Position numbers and translations under genes: made by a program
Shown here: in pieces, positions 55,348 to 64,000 of the stretch
Layout of the letters: each line of letters starts with the position of its first letter
Numbering within the stretch: the stretch's first letter is position 1
Notes under the pieces: generated by a model
Databases searched by the model: none
What the model was told of the DNA's origin: nothing
Seen by the model: the letters and a program-made list of their open reading frames with translations, nothing else
Source: Taenia hydatigena
Lineage: Eukaryota > Platyhelminthes > Cestoda > Cyclophyllidea > Taeniidae
Direction: 5' to 3'
DNA: 64,000 nt
NCBI GenBank assembly: GCA_036345935.2
Contig: JADWOT020000009.1
Location: 3,429,381 to 3,493,380 of the forward strand

Positions 55348-56330
55348 TGTAGCGTTTTAAGGCTCTCTTGAACGCAATAGAAGGCAAAGGACCAAGGCAG
55401 AATATATTTATTCGACAGACAGATGGTGTAGCGTCCCGAGGCTCCCTTAAGGCAAAAGAAGGCAAAGTGGCAGGATAGAATATATATATTCACCGGACAG
55501 AGGGAAAATGGCTGCTGGCATGGCCCAGAGGCCAGCCCACGCAGCTAGGGCAATATGGCCACCTCTGTGTCCTTGACAGAAAACGGCAGTTCTAACAACC
55601 AAAGTATTACATTGCCCCTCTCCTCTTTCGAGCGTCGTCCTCGACGCGCCCCTCGGTTATCTCCCGTGTCAGCCATCACAACGTCCTCAGTGCTGCAGGA
55701 AGCACCCACGAGCTAACCATGCCAGTCGCCGACATTCGTCGCGATTGAGGCGATGCTTGACACCAACGTCAGTGATCCCTCTTGACAGTGCATTGCACTT
55801 CGAGTTTCGTCTGCCTTGGAAACAAGGTTCGGAATAAGTGGTTCTGCCGACCATCAGTATGTCCGTAGGGGGCGTTAGCGCGCCGATATCCTTAAGCAAG
55901 TAGATATTAGGGGTAATCCTTGGAACGAAACTTCCCAGGTGGGCCACGGCTAGTGTCGCTTCAGTTGTTGATAGCTTTCTTGTAGAACACGGAGATGGGG
56001 TAGCACATGCACTTCTTTCGCACCGCTGCAACATGCCACAGGCGGTAGAGATCGGGATAGTAACCCTATAGAGTCGGGTTCGCTTTCCGCTGCCACCAAT
56101 GTAGCGTCCCGAGGCTCCCTTAAGGCAAAAGAAGGCAAAGTGGCAGGATAGAATATATATATTCACCGGACAGAGGGAAAATGGCTGCTGGCATGGCCCA
56201 GAGGCCAGCCCACGCAGCTAGGGCAATATGGCCACCTCTGTGTCCTTGACAGAAAACGGCAGTTCTAACAACCAAAGTATTACAGATGGAAAGGGGCTGC
56301 TAGCATGGCTCAAACGAAGTCTTACAGTTA
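55348..56330 (-). mobile_element. Old LTR split by a younger TRIM
   Basis: The left part (55348-55426) reads TGTAGCGTTTTAAGGCTCTC through the A/T tract to GACAGACAGATGG. The right part (from 56285, fading near 56330) resumes with GGCTGCTAGCATGGCTCAAA. Joined across the insertion, they follow the LTR order without overlap apart from the 5-bp duplication. It is more diverged than the inserted element. Confidence 0.75.
55422..56289 (-). mobile_element. Complete TRIM-type LTR retroelement with target duplications
   Basis: The element is 55427-56284 (858 bp), flanked by the direct repeat GATGG (55422-55426, 56285-56289). Two 185-bp LTRs (56100-56284 and 55427-55611) appear identical by eye and have TG...CA ends. 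On the reverse strand, the 5' LTR is followed by TTGGTGGCAGCGGAAAGCG (from 56099), a plausible tRNA primer-binding site starting TGG. The 3' LTR is preceded by GAAAGAGGAGAGGGGCAA (55612-55629), a polypurine tract. Only 488 bp lie between the LTRs and no gag or pol is present, so it must have moved using enzymes supplied by another element. The features fit a terminal-repeat retrotransposon in miniature, a class reported from taeniid tapeworms. Identical LTRs imply recent insertion. Confidence 0.9.
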
Positions 56331-56444
56331 CAGAACCTACAACTTGTGTTCTAGAAAGTGGCTGATCGTCCTGACACTAAGTGAAATCTATTTCCAGAAC
56401 CCCTTTTAAAGCTGTATTTACTTAAGTGCATTTGAAGCAATATG

Positions 56445-56608
56445 GGTAATAGCTTGTTTGTTTTGGCTAAGAGATTTGGTCAGGGTCACAGAGGTAGCCA
56501 TGTTGCCCTAGATGCGTAGGCTGGCCTCCGGGCCATGCCAGCAACTTATTTCCCTCTGCCCTTTGAATATATATACACATATTTATTCTACTCTAGCATT
56601 CTGCTACA
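56445..56608 (+). mobile_element. Solo LTR with internal deletion, TRIM family
   Basis: Contains TTGGTCAGGGTCACAGAGGT, GGCCTCCGGGCCATGCCAGC and ATTTCCCTCTGCCC. About 40 bp before the final CTACA are deleted relative to other copies. Confidence 0.75.
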
Positions 56609-56672
56609 ATATGTATATATGTCATGAATCAGTCAATCATCCCGCGTCAACGACACATTTTGGGGTTGATTT

Positions 56673-56850
56673 TATAATACTTTGTTTGCTATGACTCCCG
56701 GTTTCGGTCACTTAGGTGTCCATAGTGCCCTAGCTGAGTGAGCTAACCTCAAAGCCATGACTTTAGTCCTGTTGCCTTTATTTTTTGATAATACAGTCTG
56801 TTGTAGTATTTTGCTTTCTCCTTCCTTAAAAGAAGTCTTAAGACGCTACT
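56673..56850 (+). mobile_element. Diverged solo LTR, TRIM family
   Basis: Begins TATAATACTTTGTTTG and ends AAGACGCTACT, with CCGGTTTCGGTCAC and GCCCTAGCTGAGTGAGCT in between. Both terminal dinucleotides have mutated. Confidence 0.65.
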
Positions 56851-56938
56851 GGTTGTTAAAACGCATTCAAGCAAGGTCAAAAGTGGATCATTTTCAAAGG
56901 TCATCATTGATTTTACTACTTATGATCTTTAAATATAC

Positions 56939-57077
56939 TGTAACGTCCCAAGTCTCTCTCAATGACAAAAGAAGGCAAAAAAATTATGGGACAGAATAGG
57001 TATATTCAACGGGAAGAGGGAAATAAACTGCTAGCATGGTCCAGGGGTCAGCTCACGCAGCTGGGCTATATGGCCAC
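56939..57077 (-). mobile_element. Truncated LTR, TRIM family
   Basis: Runs from TGTAACGTCCCAAGTCTCTC to GGGCTATATGGCCAC and stops abruptly where the next LTR begins. The last ~45 bp of the consensus are absent. Confidence 0.75.
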
Positions 57078-57267
57078 TGTAGCATCCCGAGACTCCCTCG
57101 AAGGCAAAAGAAGGCAGAATACTAGAGTAGGATGCATATATATTCAACAAACAGAGAGAAATAAGCTACTGGCATGGCCCGGAGGCCAGCCCACGCAGCT
57201 AGGGCAATATGGCCACCCCTTTGTGACTCTTACCAGAACCGGTAGTTCAAGCAAGAAAAGTACTACA
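57078..57267 (-). mobile_element. Solo LTR, TRIM family, abutting the previous copy
   Basis: 190 bp, from TGTAGCATCCCGAGACTCCC to AAAGTACTACA. The flanks (GCCAC/TACCT) do not match, so the junction probably arose by recombination rather than simple insertion. An open frame across 56962-57366 is a by-product of these two LTRs. Confidence 0.8.
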
Positions 57268-57516
57268 TACCTTGTAGACGATAAGCGAAAGGATATCTTG
57301 AATCCTGTGCTGAGCGAAAAATCGGTTCTCTTGAGGAATCCAGAGTTACTTCCTAACATCTATTAATACACTGCCTATCGACAGGTTCGCCCCATACATT
57401 CAGCCTTATCACAAAAGCGTAGTCACAGGAAAGAGGAGGAGAAAAATGAACTCCAAACATCGACTCTCAATCCTCGCAATTTGCGGCAACAAATTATTTT
57501 AAAATCGCCTACGACG

Positions 57517-57904
57517 ATCAGTGCAGTACTTTGTTTGTTTGTACTATCGATTTTCGGTCAGGGTCTCAGGAGTGGCCGTCTTGCCCGAGCTGCGTAAGCT
57601 GGCCGCTGGGCCATGCCAGTGGCATATTTCCCCCTGCCCGTTGAATATATATGTCCCACTCTGGTATTCTGCCCTCTCTTGCCTTTGAGGGATCCTCGGT
57701 GTAGCGTCCCAAGGCTCCCTCGAAGGCAAAAGAAGGCAGAATGCTAGGGCAGAATATATATATTTAACGGACAGAGGGAAATAGGCTGCTGGCATGGCCC
57801 AGCGGCCAGCCTACGCAGCTCGAGCAGTACGGCCACCTCTGTGCCCTTGACCGAAACCAAGAGTTCCAACAAACAAAGTACTACACTCGGGATGCTACAA
57901 TCAG
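57517..57904 (+). mobile_element. Outer solo LTR of a nested pair, with target duplication
   Basis: LTR 57522-57699 resumes at 57891-57899 and is flanked by the perfect pentamer ATCAG (57517-57521 and 57900-57904). Once the inserted LTR and its duplicated pentamer are removed, the outer LTR is 187 bp, the family size. Confidence 0.88.
57700..57885 (-). mobile_element. Inner solo LTR inserted in the outer LTR
   Basis: 186 bp, from TGTAGCGTCCCAAGGCTCCC to AAAGTACTACA, in opposite orientation to its host. It is flanked by the perfect duplication CTCGG (57695-57699 and 57886-57890). Confidence 0.92.
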
Positions 57905-58339
57905 AGATGCGATTTCTCTATCAAAAGTTAGAATATCACTATTTGTATTCGTAAATCATCCTACTGGAAGTACGTGAAGCAATAAAGCTGTTTTTAAAAT
58001 CAACGAAAGCCCTAAAAATCTAGCAAAGGGATAATTCAAAAAACCAATAATTAAAAATTAGGTCTTGTATTGGTATTAAGGCACGGAGGCATTGCGAGCA
58101 TCATATGGAGAGATTCGCTGTTTCGCAAGTATCTTCTACTTAGGTCACGGTTAATGCGATACTTAAAAATATTGCAGTGAGTTGTTTAAAGAACAACAAA
58201 TTTTGTAAAATTGATTACAATGTTGTCAAGTTATCAACATTATTTTTACTGCTTCGATTGGTGAATCTAGTTGTGAGTCATGGTCTGCTGTACTAACGGC
58301 TAGTTTTGCAATATTCAACCTGGTGGTGCAGCACTCGGT

Positions 58340-58882
58340 ATGGCTGACGCCTTTTACCTGCGTTATTATGTTGGACATAGAGGCAAATTTGGTCATGAGT
58401 TCCTAGAGTTTGAGTTCCGACCGGATGGTATGTGTGCATTAGAATCATGTCACGTGTAGGTAAGCTACGTTATGCCAATAACTCCAACTACAAAAATGAC
58501 ACCATGATTCGAAAAGAGGTAATGGGGTTTGCCCAAATGGCATGTTTCAGGCCACCGTCAGTAAAGCAGTTATGGAGGAATTGAAGCGCATTATCGTTGA
58601 TAGCGACATAATGAATGAGGATGATGCCAACTGGCCTACTCCGGATCGTGTTGGTCGCCAGGAGTTAGAAATTGTGTGTGGGGATGAGCATATTTCCTTC
58701 ACAACATCGAAAATTGGTTCGTTAATTGAAATCAATAGTTGCAAGTAAGTTTATTTTGTCCCTTTTTACCCGTTTTTGATAGGGATCCTGGGGGATTACA
58801 CACCTTCTACTATTTAGTACAGGACTTGAAATGTTTGGTTTTCTCTCTCATTGGACTTCATTTCAAGATAAAGCCCATATAG
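58340..58882 (+). CDS. MAGOH: Mago nashi, exon junction complex core subunit
   Basis: Four exons: 58340-58427, 58460-58518, 58551-58744, 58783-58882, giving exactly 146 aa, the usual size of Mago. The sequence is highly conserved: [61 protein letters not shown] and [15 protein letters not shown] at the C-terminus. Mago pairs with Y14 (RBM8A) and locks the complex on eIF4A3 upstream of spliced exon junctions. It is used in mRNA surveillance and localisation. The three introns are only 32, 32 and 38 nt, with normal GT-AG borders. Confidence 0.97.
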
Positions 58883-58896
58883 CTAATGATTGCGTG

Positions 58897-58902
58897 AATA
58901 AA
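58897..58902 (+). terminator. Candidate polyadenylation signal for mago nashi
   Basis: AATAAA in the sequence GTGAATAAATTC, 14 nt after the stop codon. Confidence 0.6.
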
Positions 58903-59425
58903 TTCGTCTTGTACTTCCCCAGTTCTTTCTTATAATTGTGAATCCAGTCAGCAACTAATCTTTGTGTCTGCTGGTACGCTACTCCTAACTTACGCTCTGA
59001 TTCCATTTGTGATGACAAGACGTGAAGTGTTTACTCTCAGTCGACTGTAGAGCTAACGTTTCATTTTGTTGTAGTGGTTTGTTGTTAGTACAAAATTAAG
59101 ATTTATGCCTCCCCTACTCATTGTATCTTGGGTTCTCTGGTCTGTTGCATTGTTTTCCTTAAGCCTGATTAGTGGATTTTTGATGGTAACATTAGTTGAA
59201 ATCCTTTTTTGGAAGTTCGGCTAAGGAACTTTAATTTTATCAAGTCCAGGTTGCACAAAGGTGGGTGCGAGATTTTGTGAAAGCACAGGGAATGTAATGC
59301 TTCTAAAGAGTAGCAAAAGCACGAGCATAAGGTGGCGCTGTTTCTGATCCTGTGTAGAATTGACGTTTTCCGGTTGCAAGTCCCGAAGTGCTGGACTAAC
59401 TGTCAGGTTTGATGTATTTCGCAAC

Positions 59426-59431
59426 TTTATT
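59426..59431 (-). terminator. Candidate polyadenylation signal for RABL2
   Basis: The reverse strand reads TTAATAAATAAAGTT here, with two overlapping AATAAA motifs about 85 nt past the stop codon. Confidence 0.6.
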
Positions 59432-59516
59432 TATTAACAAATCGAATCCTTATTTACGGAATCACGGCATCAGCAGATAATATCAAGTCGCCACATCATC
59501 GTGCCTCGTGAAGCAT

Positions 59517-60971
59517 CTACGACAAAGGATCAGCGTAGGATTCGCTATCATTCACTTCGTGGTTTCGCTCCATAGCCTAAAAGGCAAAGCATTAACACAG
59601 TTTTAAGTGGCAAAAGTATTGGCGAGGCGTCTGATTATAAGGCAAACAACAAAGGGCTTCTATGAATATTTTATCGAGGTGAATTCCCGGTTACCGTTGG
59701 CATATTTATCACAATATGAATTGGAATAAATGATAAAGGTATACTTCAAGTTCCTCCATAATTTGATCCAGGGGATCTGCAGAATTTTCTTTGTATGCCA
59801 CAGCCGCTCGAATTGCGTCTGTAAACACTCGCACAACGTTCGTGCCGTTCGCCGCAGATACGAAGTAGAAAGGTATGTTGTTTCTCTTTGCAAAGTTGAA
59901 TGCTTTATTCGTTACCTCAACATCAGCTACGAAGAGATTCTCATTAATGCATATTTACGACTCACTATCAATTTTGTTCGCTGCGCAAAAACATGGAATT
60001 TCCGGACGATACTTCCGCAGTTCTGACAGCCAGTTGCTTAGATTTTTATAAGTTATTTTACGCGTGACGTCAAAAACCAGGACGCATGCGTGTGCTTGGT
60101 GATAGTAGGATGGATGCATGCTCTGAAATCTCTCTTGACCCGCGGTATCCCAAAAGTCTCCAGCCTTCAGTGACTGTCAAGAGGTATCTTACCAACGTCA
60201 ATCAGCCGATCTTCGAGTGTCATTTGATGTTTATGTATGTTGAGAGCATATGTCGATAACTGGTTGGACTGACTGGTGTTTTTGTGGTTAAGGCTTCGGA
60301 TCACGGCTATTAGCTTACTACAGGTTCTTTTTGCCTATGTTGTTAGGACGCATAAAAATGCAATGCAAAACGTTACAAATTCTCACACAATAGAAAAGTG
60401 GCGTAAAGAGAGTTAACAGAATCGAGAGTCACCGGTAGCAAATGAAACAATAAAAAGACGTCCGAGCTGTATGCCTATTCGATGCCGGCATAAACTTGCA
60501 TATAGTTGTTTAAACAAATTAAATTAATGCATTTTCAGAATTGCTGTAGTGGGTCGAACTCCACTTTCAAATTTAGACACGATGGCATCACTCAAGGGAG
60601 CAATGTCGCATCCAACAATCTTATTTTTCGTGTAAGCTATTTCTGAAATGCGACGAGGCACTCATTTGAAGTGAGGAACATAAAAATTATTAAATAGTAA
60701 CTAGTGCAACTGTATCAGTTGCCAGGTGTACTAAATGAGAAACGTAGGTGCATATTTGTGCAGTATTCAACTGGATGTTCCAAATACGTAAATATGTATT
60801 GTAGAAGGATACTATCCGCTAAGCAAGAACCTTTCAACCAACCTAGCTTGGTATAACGTTACTATTCGGAAGTTACTTTGACTTCCCAACAGCACTATCG
60901 CCCAAACATATGACTTTGACTCGGCAAGACTTTCTCAAGTCGGCAGCATCGTGGTCTGAGATTTCGCTCAT
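59517..60971 (-). CDS. RABL2: Rab-like protein 2 (small GTPase)
   Basis: Six exons: 60971-60877, 60842-60813, 60272-60193, 60157-59966, 59926-59745, 59576-59517, totalling 639 nt (212 aa). GTPase motifs are G1 CLGDSAVGKSK, G3 DFWDTAGQERFQSM, G4 NKID and G5 FVSAANGTNV. The segment SNQLSTYALNIHKHQ matches RABL2 rather than classical Rabs. There is no C-terminal cysteine for prenylation, as in RABL2. Known RABL2 proteins bind the intraflagellar transport B complex and drive its entry into cilia and sperm flagella. Tapeworms have ciliated flame cells, sensory endings and sperm axonemes, so a role there is likely. Exon 2 is only 30 nt. The acceptors of exon 4 and exon 6 were chosen by phase and homology. 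The last 19 residues are not conserved. Confidence 0.93.
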
Positions 60972-61340
60972 TTTAAATGGTGTTCATAGGTTCTACAACA
61001 CCATTCAAGGGTTCAAACGACTATTGCGATAGGCAAGCAGGCCCAAAAATTCCATGAAATTAGCGAATTGCTTGTGAATTCGAGTAGTGATCTCCTTGTT
61101 AGCTCTATTTTAAGGTCACATTTTCCAGGAAACTTGTTGACTACTCACACCTTATCAAGTAAATGTGAACCCAAAAACTTTATCTGTGGACATTTTAACC
61201 TTACTGATGTGGTGTGGAAAGGTGGGGCAGGGTACAATTGGAATTATGAACAAACATAAGGGAAAAGCTAAATTATGAAATTCTCTTTCAATGGACTGGT
61301 GCACATCTTAACCTTCATTCGCAATTTAGCCCAGTCAGTA
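60972..61340. promoter_or_regulatory. Putative bidirectional promoter, RABL2/COG4
   Basis: Only 369 bp separate the two divergent start codons, so both promoters must lie here or overlap the first exons. No TATA box was identified. A possible splice or leader acceptor CAG ends 2 nt before the COG4 ATG, at 61338. Confidence 0.45.
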
Positions 61341-64000
61341 ATGAATACTGACGTTGGCCAGTTAAGAAGCATTGGGGAGCTAAATAAGGCTCTCATAGAG
61401 CTGGAGGAGTATGAGGTGCCAAGCATAGTTAATAGCATAATGACTAGAGTTCACTCGCGGTCTCAATTAGGGAGTATGAAGGGCGGCGTACTGAGTTAGA
61501 TGAAAAACTTCAAGAACTAGGGAATTCATTGTAAGTTTCGTCGACATGGCCTCTTGAACCTCTTAGGCCCAGAATGTCTGTATTGAATGAAGAAGCTGTT
61601 GGTCTTTCGGCTATTGTGAGCAACGCTGCAGCTATTGGGATGCAGCTGAGTGGGAAAGTTAGACAACTTGACGTTGCAAAGGCATGTTGTTGTTTTCACG
61701 AAGTGCTTGTTTGTCAGAATCGAGTTCAAAATGTTGAAGCGCTGGTCGGGGATATTATAACTCTTTGTAATTGTCTGGATGACACACAAAAGGCTCTTGA
61801 ATCAAACGATGTTGCAAGGGTAATTTGCTTTCTTTAATGTTTACTTTTACAGGCCGCTAGAAGTATATCCTTTTTTCTTGGGATGGGCGCTCGAACAATA
61901 TTGCTAGTTGAAACATTAGAAAAGGGTACTTCAAAGTGTGCTGTTTTGATTCTTTTTAGAGAACGTTGGTTTAGCAGTCCTACCCAAATTGAATGAACTT
62001 CATTTGGAAGTTATCTCAAGAGTTTCCGCGTCATTTGATAATTTCGTCGCCGCTGGAAACACGAAAGCAATCGAGGAGCTATTTCGAATATTTCCTATCA
62101 TACGGGAACATGAATTGGGCCTTGAAAAGTATGGGAAATATCTTGCCACGAAGATTGGTGAAAAAGTGAAGGCTCAATTTTCGGTCGTTGCCTCCACACA
62201 GTCATTTGAAAAACCAAATGTGCATGTTGACTTATTGACCTATCTACTTGAGCTCGTTGCCCAGGCTATCCAAGTGAATGAGCCTGTAATTCATGATAGT
62301 TACGGTACGAGGAACGTGCGTCTTGGGTTAGGATTTATTGTGTCAATGTTCTTGTTATTTCTCACTCTTTTTCAGGGGGTGAACGCTTGTTGAAGTTCAT
62401 TTGCATGATTCAGAACCAATGTGACCACCATGCCGAACGCATATTTATGGACTTCAAGGAGAAACGTGATCTGTCAGTGATTTTGCAACGCGCTCGGCAT
62501 GAACTTCTTTCTAACAACCGCTCTTCCACTTTCGCGTCTTCTGGCACTGGTCAAAATAGGCCAAGTTCACTGTGGGATTACTGCTTGTTCACTGAACCAT
62601 TGATTTCTGATTTAGTTTTATTCAACGCAAGAATCGAGCTCTATCTTAACTTCCTTCGGCGGAGATTGTTGGTGAATAATGGGGAAAATATTCTTTAGTC
62701 TCTGATGTATATTGTTACAAATCTTTGGAATTGATTTCGTTAAGATCACATTTCCTTCCTTTACGTTAGTGCCCTTCAGGTAATGAAAGCGGAATGCTGT
62801 TAACTGAAGTACTTTCATTCGTTTTTTCAACTTTGAGAAGTGGCTGTAACATCTGTCGCCTGTGAACGGCTCATATTTGCATTGGTGATGCGTGTCATTA
62901 ACCTCTGTTTTGTGCGTTTTAGACGGACACATCGCAGAAGGACGAAAAGGAACATGAAAGATGTGGGTTTGATCGGAACATTAGAATTATTTTCCCAAAA
63001 AATGCTGATCATAGTCTTGGAAATCCTGTGTGCTTTCTAATGCTATTCGCTCGAAATAAAGCTATAATGGCTTCGGTTACTTGCTTCAGAATGTTTTGGA
63101 ACTAAGCAGCTCGTTGATATTTCTTTTAATGCTTGGTTGAAATTACTAATTCATATTCTTGCTGATCAAATGTAGCTATTAGAAACATTTATTTTGTGTG
63201 CACACCGTAATCAAATGCTGGAAATCGCAAAGTAAGATGATAAGACTGAAAGCGTATTTCAATCTCTAGGCTTTTTGTGGCACATTTTAAGGCTACGCTT
63301 ACTCTTTGGTGATTTCTTGCTCGGGTGTAATAATTCACTTTGTGAACGACAGTTTTTTGTTCAAGAACGTTCTTTTTGCAGCTGCAGAAATTCGGAAATT
63401 TTTTAATCAATGTGGTCTATCTAAAATTTCACAAGAAATCGTTGATGCCTATCTTCCCCTCGAACAACTATTCCTTCGGGAGCTCGTAAACAAGGTAAAA
63501 CGTTTCTATCGTAGTTTTGTGTTGTGCTCCTATTAACGTGAATTGAATGTTAGTATACATGCTATCAGTCCTTAGGAGGTTTTTATTGCACTTTGGTTCT
63601 TCCATGCCTATGGCACTCGTTACTTTTTTGCAGTTGGTTAGATTTTTGTCAGTCATAATTAATTGAAATGCCGTCTTTTCAGGCCATAACGATGGATGAG
63701 TTGGATGAATCTACGAGGATCTTCCGTCTTGTTGATGACGTATTTTTCGTAGTGAAGAAGTGTCTTAGGTGTGCATTCTTTCTCCTTGTTGTGTCGATTC
63801 CAAACTGAGGCACAGGTGTCTTGTTTCTCCCACTGTTGTGAGGAGTCATCGATTTCTTCATAAATGTTAAATGAGAGGGTCTGGTTATTAATAACCGTTG
63901 CTCCTCTTCATATTTCATAAATCATGATCGTGCTTCTGTCTTGCAGCCGCGCCATATCCTCCGGTTGCGTCGATGCCGTCTGCGCCATGTTTAACCACAC
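61341..64000 (+). CDS. COG4: Conserved oligomeric Golgi complex subunit 4, 5' part
   Basis: Partial gene running off the right edge. Exons: 61341-61415 (or to 61427), 61475-61530, 61567-61819, 61853-61925, 61960-62304, 62376-62671, 62923-62962, 63382-63494, 63683-63768, 63947-64000+. Phases are continuous. Similarity to human COG4 is clear in GKVRQLDVAK, LFRIFPIIREHELGLEKYGK, NARIELYLNFLRRR, EQLFLRELVNK, DDVFFVVKKCL and SRAISSGCVDAVCAMFN. COG4 is a core subunit of the lobe A tethering complex for retrograde vesicles at the Golgi. The first intron border is ambiguous: donors at 61416 and 61428 both keep the frame to the acceptor at 61474. Introns range from 33 to about 420 nt. Confidence 0.93.

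Larger units (their letters stand above)
58883..59516. other. Spacer between convergent mago and RABL2
   Basis: Holds the two 3' UTRs. An AATAAA at 58897-58902 (+) lies 14 nt after the mago stop. A reverse-strand AATAAA at 59426-59431 lies about 85 nt after the RABL2 stop. Nothing else is recognisable. Confidence 0.5.

Noticed and set aside
55612..55640. Plus-strand reading of the TRIM with a primer site after the left LTR
   Set aside because: The sequence after the left LTR starts TTGCCCCTC and lacks the TGG start of a tRNA primer site. The reverse orientation gives both primer site and polypurine tract.
55687..56166. 159-codon reverse open frame inside the TRIM
   Set aside because: It crosses the LTR/interior border and has no gag, protease, polymerase or integrase motif. 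The element is treated as non-coding.
56962..57366. 134-codon plus-strand open frame
   Set aside because: It reads through two antisense LTRs; similar peptides arise in other LTR copies (for example 39858-40049), so it is repeat-derived noise.
60535..60650. Reverse-strand open frame containing NKIVGCDIAPLSDAIVSK in RABL2 intron 2
   Set aside because: It looks protein-like but has no recognisable family match. RABL2 exons 2 and 3 join in phase across it and reproduce the conserved GYQSNQLSTYAL segment without it.

Overview
The window looks like nuclear DNA from a flatworm, most likely a taeniid tapeworm (Taenia/Echinococcus/Hydatigera group). Three things point there. Genes are spliced with a mixture of 32-39 nt micro-introns and multi-kilobase introns. 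Gene density is low, with long A/T-leaning spacers. A family of about 186-bp LTRs is present together with one complete non-coding LTR element of the TRIM class, which matches what I recall of the taeniid TRIM family. The genus cannot be decided from the sequence alone.

Layout, left to right. (1) 506-2379 (+): a four-exon, four-membrane-segment protein of claudin/PMP22 type. (2) 5520-22102 (-): a ten-exon Radil-like Rap effector (RA, FHA, DIL and PDZ domains), about 1379 aa. (3) 25937-36773 (-): a sixteen-exon ECT2-type RhoGEF (two BRCT, DH, PH, long C-tail), about 1606 aa. (4) 36774-42120: spacer with solo LTRs and an inverted repeat. (5) 42121-52158 (+): an eight-exon junctophilin (MORN repeats, helix, C-terminal anchor), about 1015 aa. 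(6) 54325-54912 (-): an intronless proteasome beta subunit of PSMB2 type. (7) 55348-57899: a dense nest of LTR elements, including one intact TRIM with identical LTRs and a 5-bp target duplication, inserted into an older LTR. (8) 58340-58882 (+): mago nashi, an exon junction complex core protein. (9) 59517-60971 (-): RABL2, a cilium-related small GTPase. (10) 61341-64000 (+): the 5' part of COG4, a Golgi tethering subunit, running off the window.

Exon models were built by hand from ORF homology, GT/GC-AG borders and reading-phase continuity. In every multi-exon gene the phases add up to an intact frame. Most genes are unrelated housekeeping or signalling functions, as usual for a eukaryotic locus. 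RABL2 and COG4 are divergent with only 369 bp between start codons and may share a promoter. Mago and RABL2 are convergent. ECT2 and junctophilin are divergent across the repeat-bearing spacer. No RNA genes, CRISPR arrays or bacterial features were seen.

The most interesting system is the LTR/TRIM cluster at 55.3-57.9 kb, where at least two rounds of nested insertion can be read from target-site duplications.
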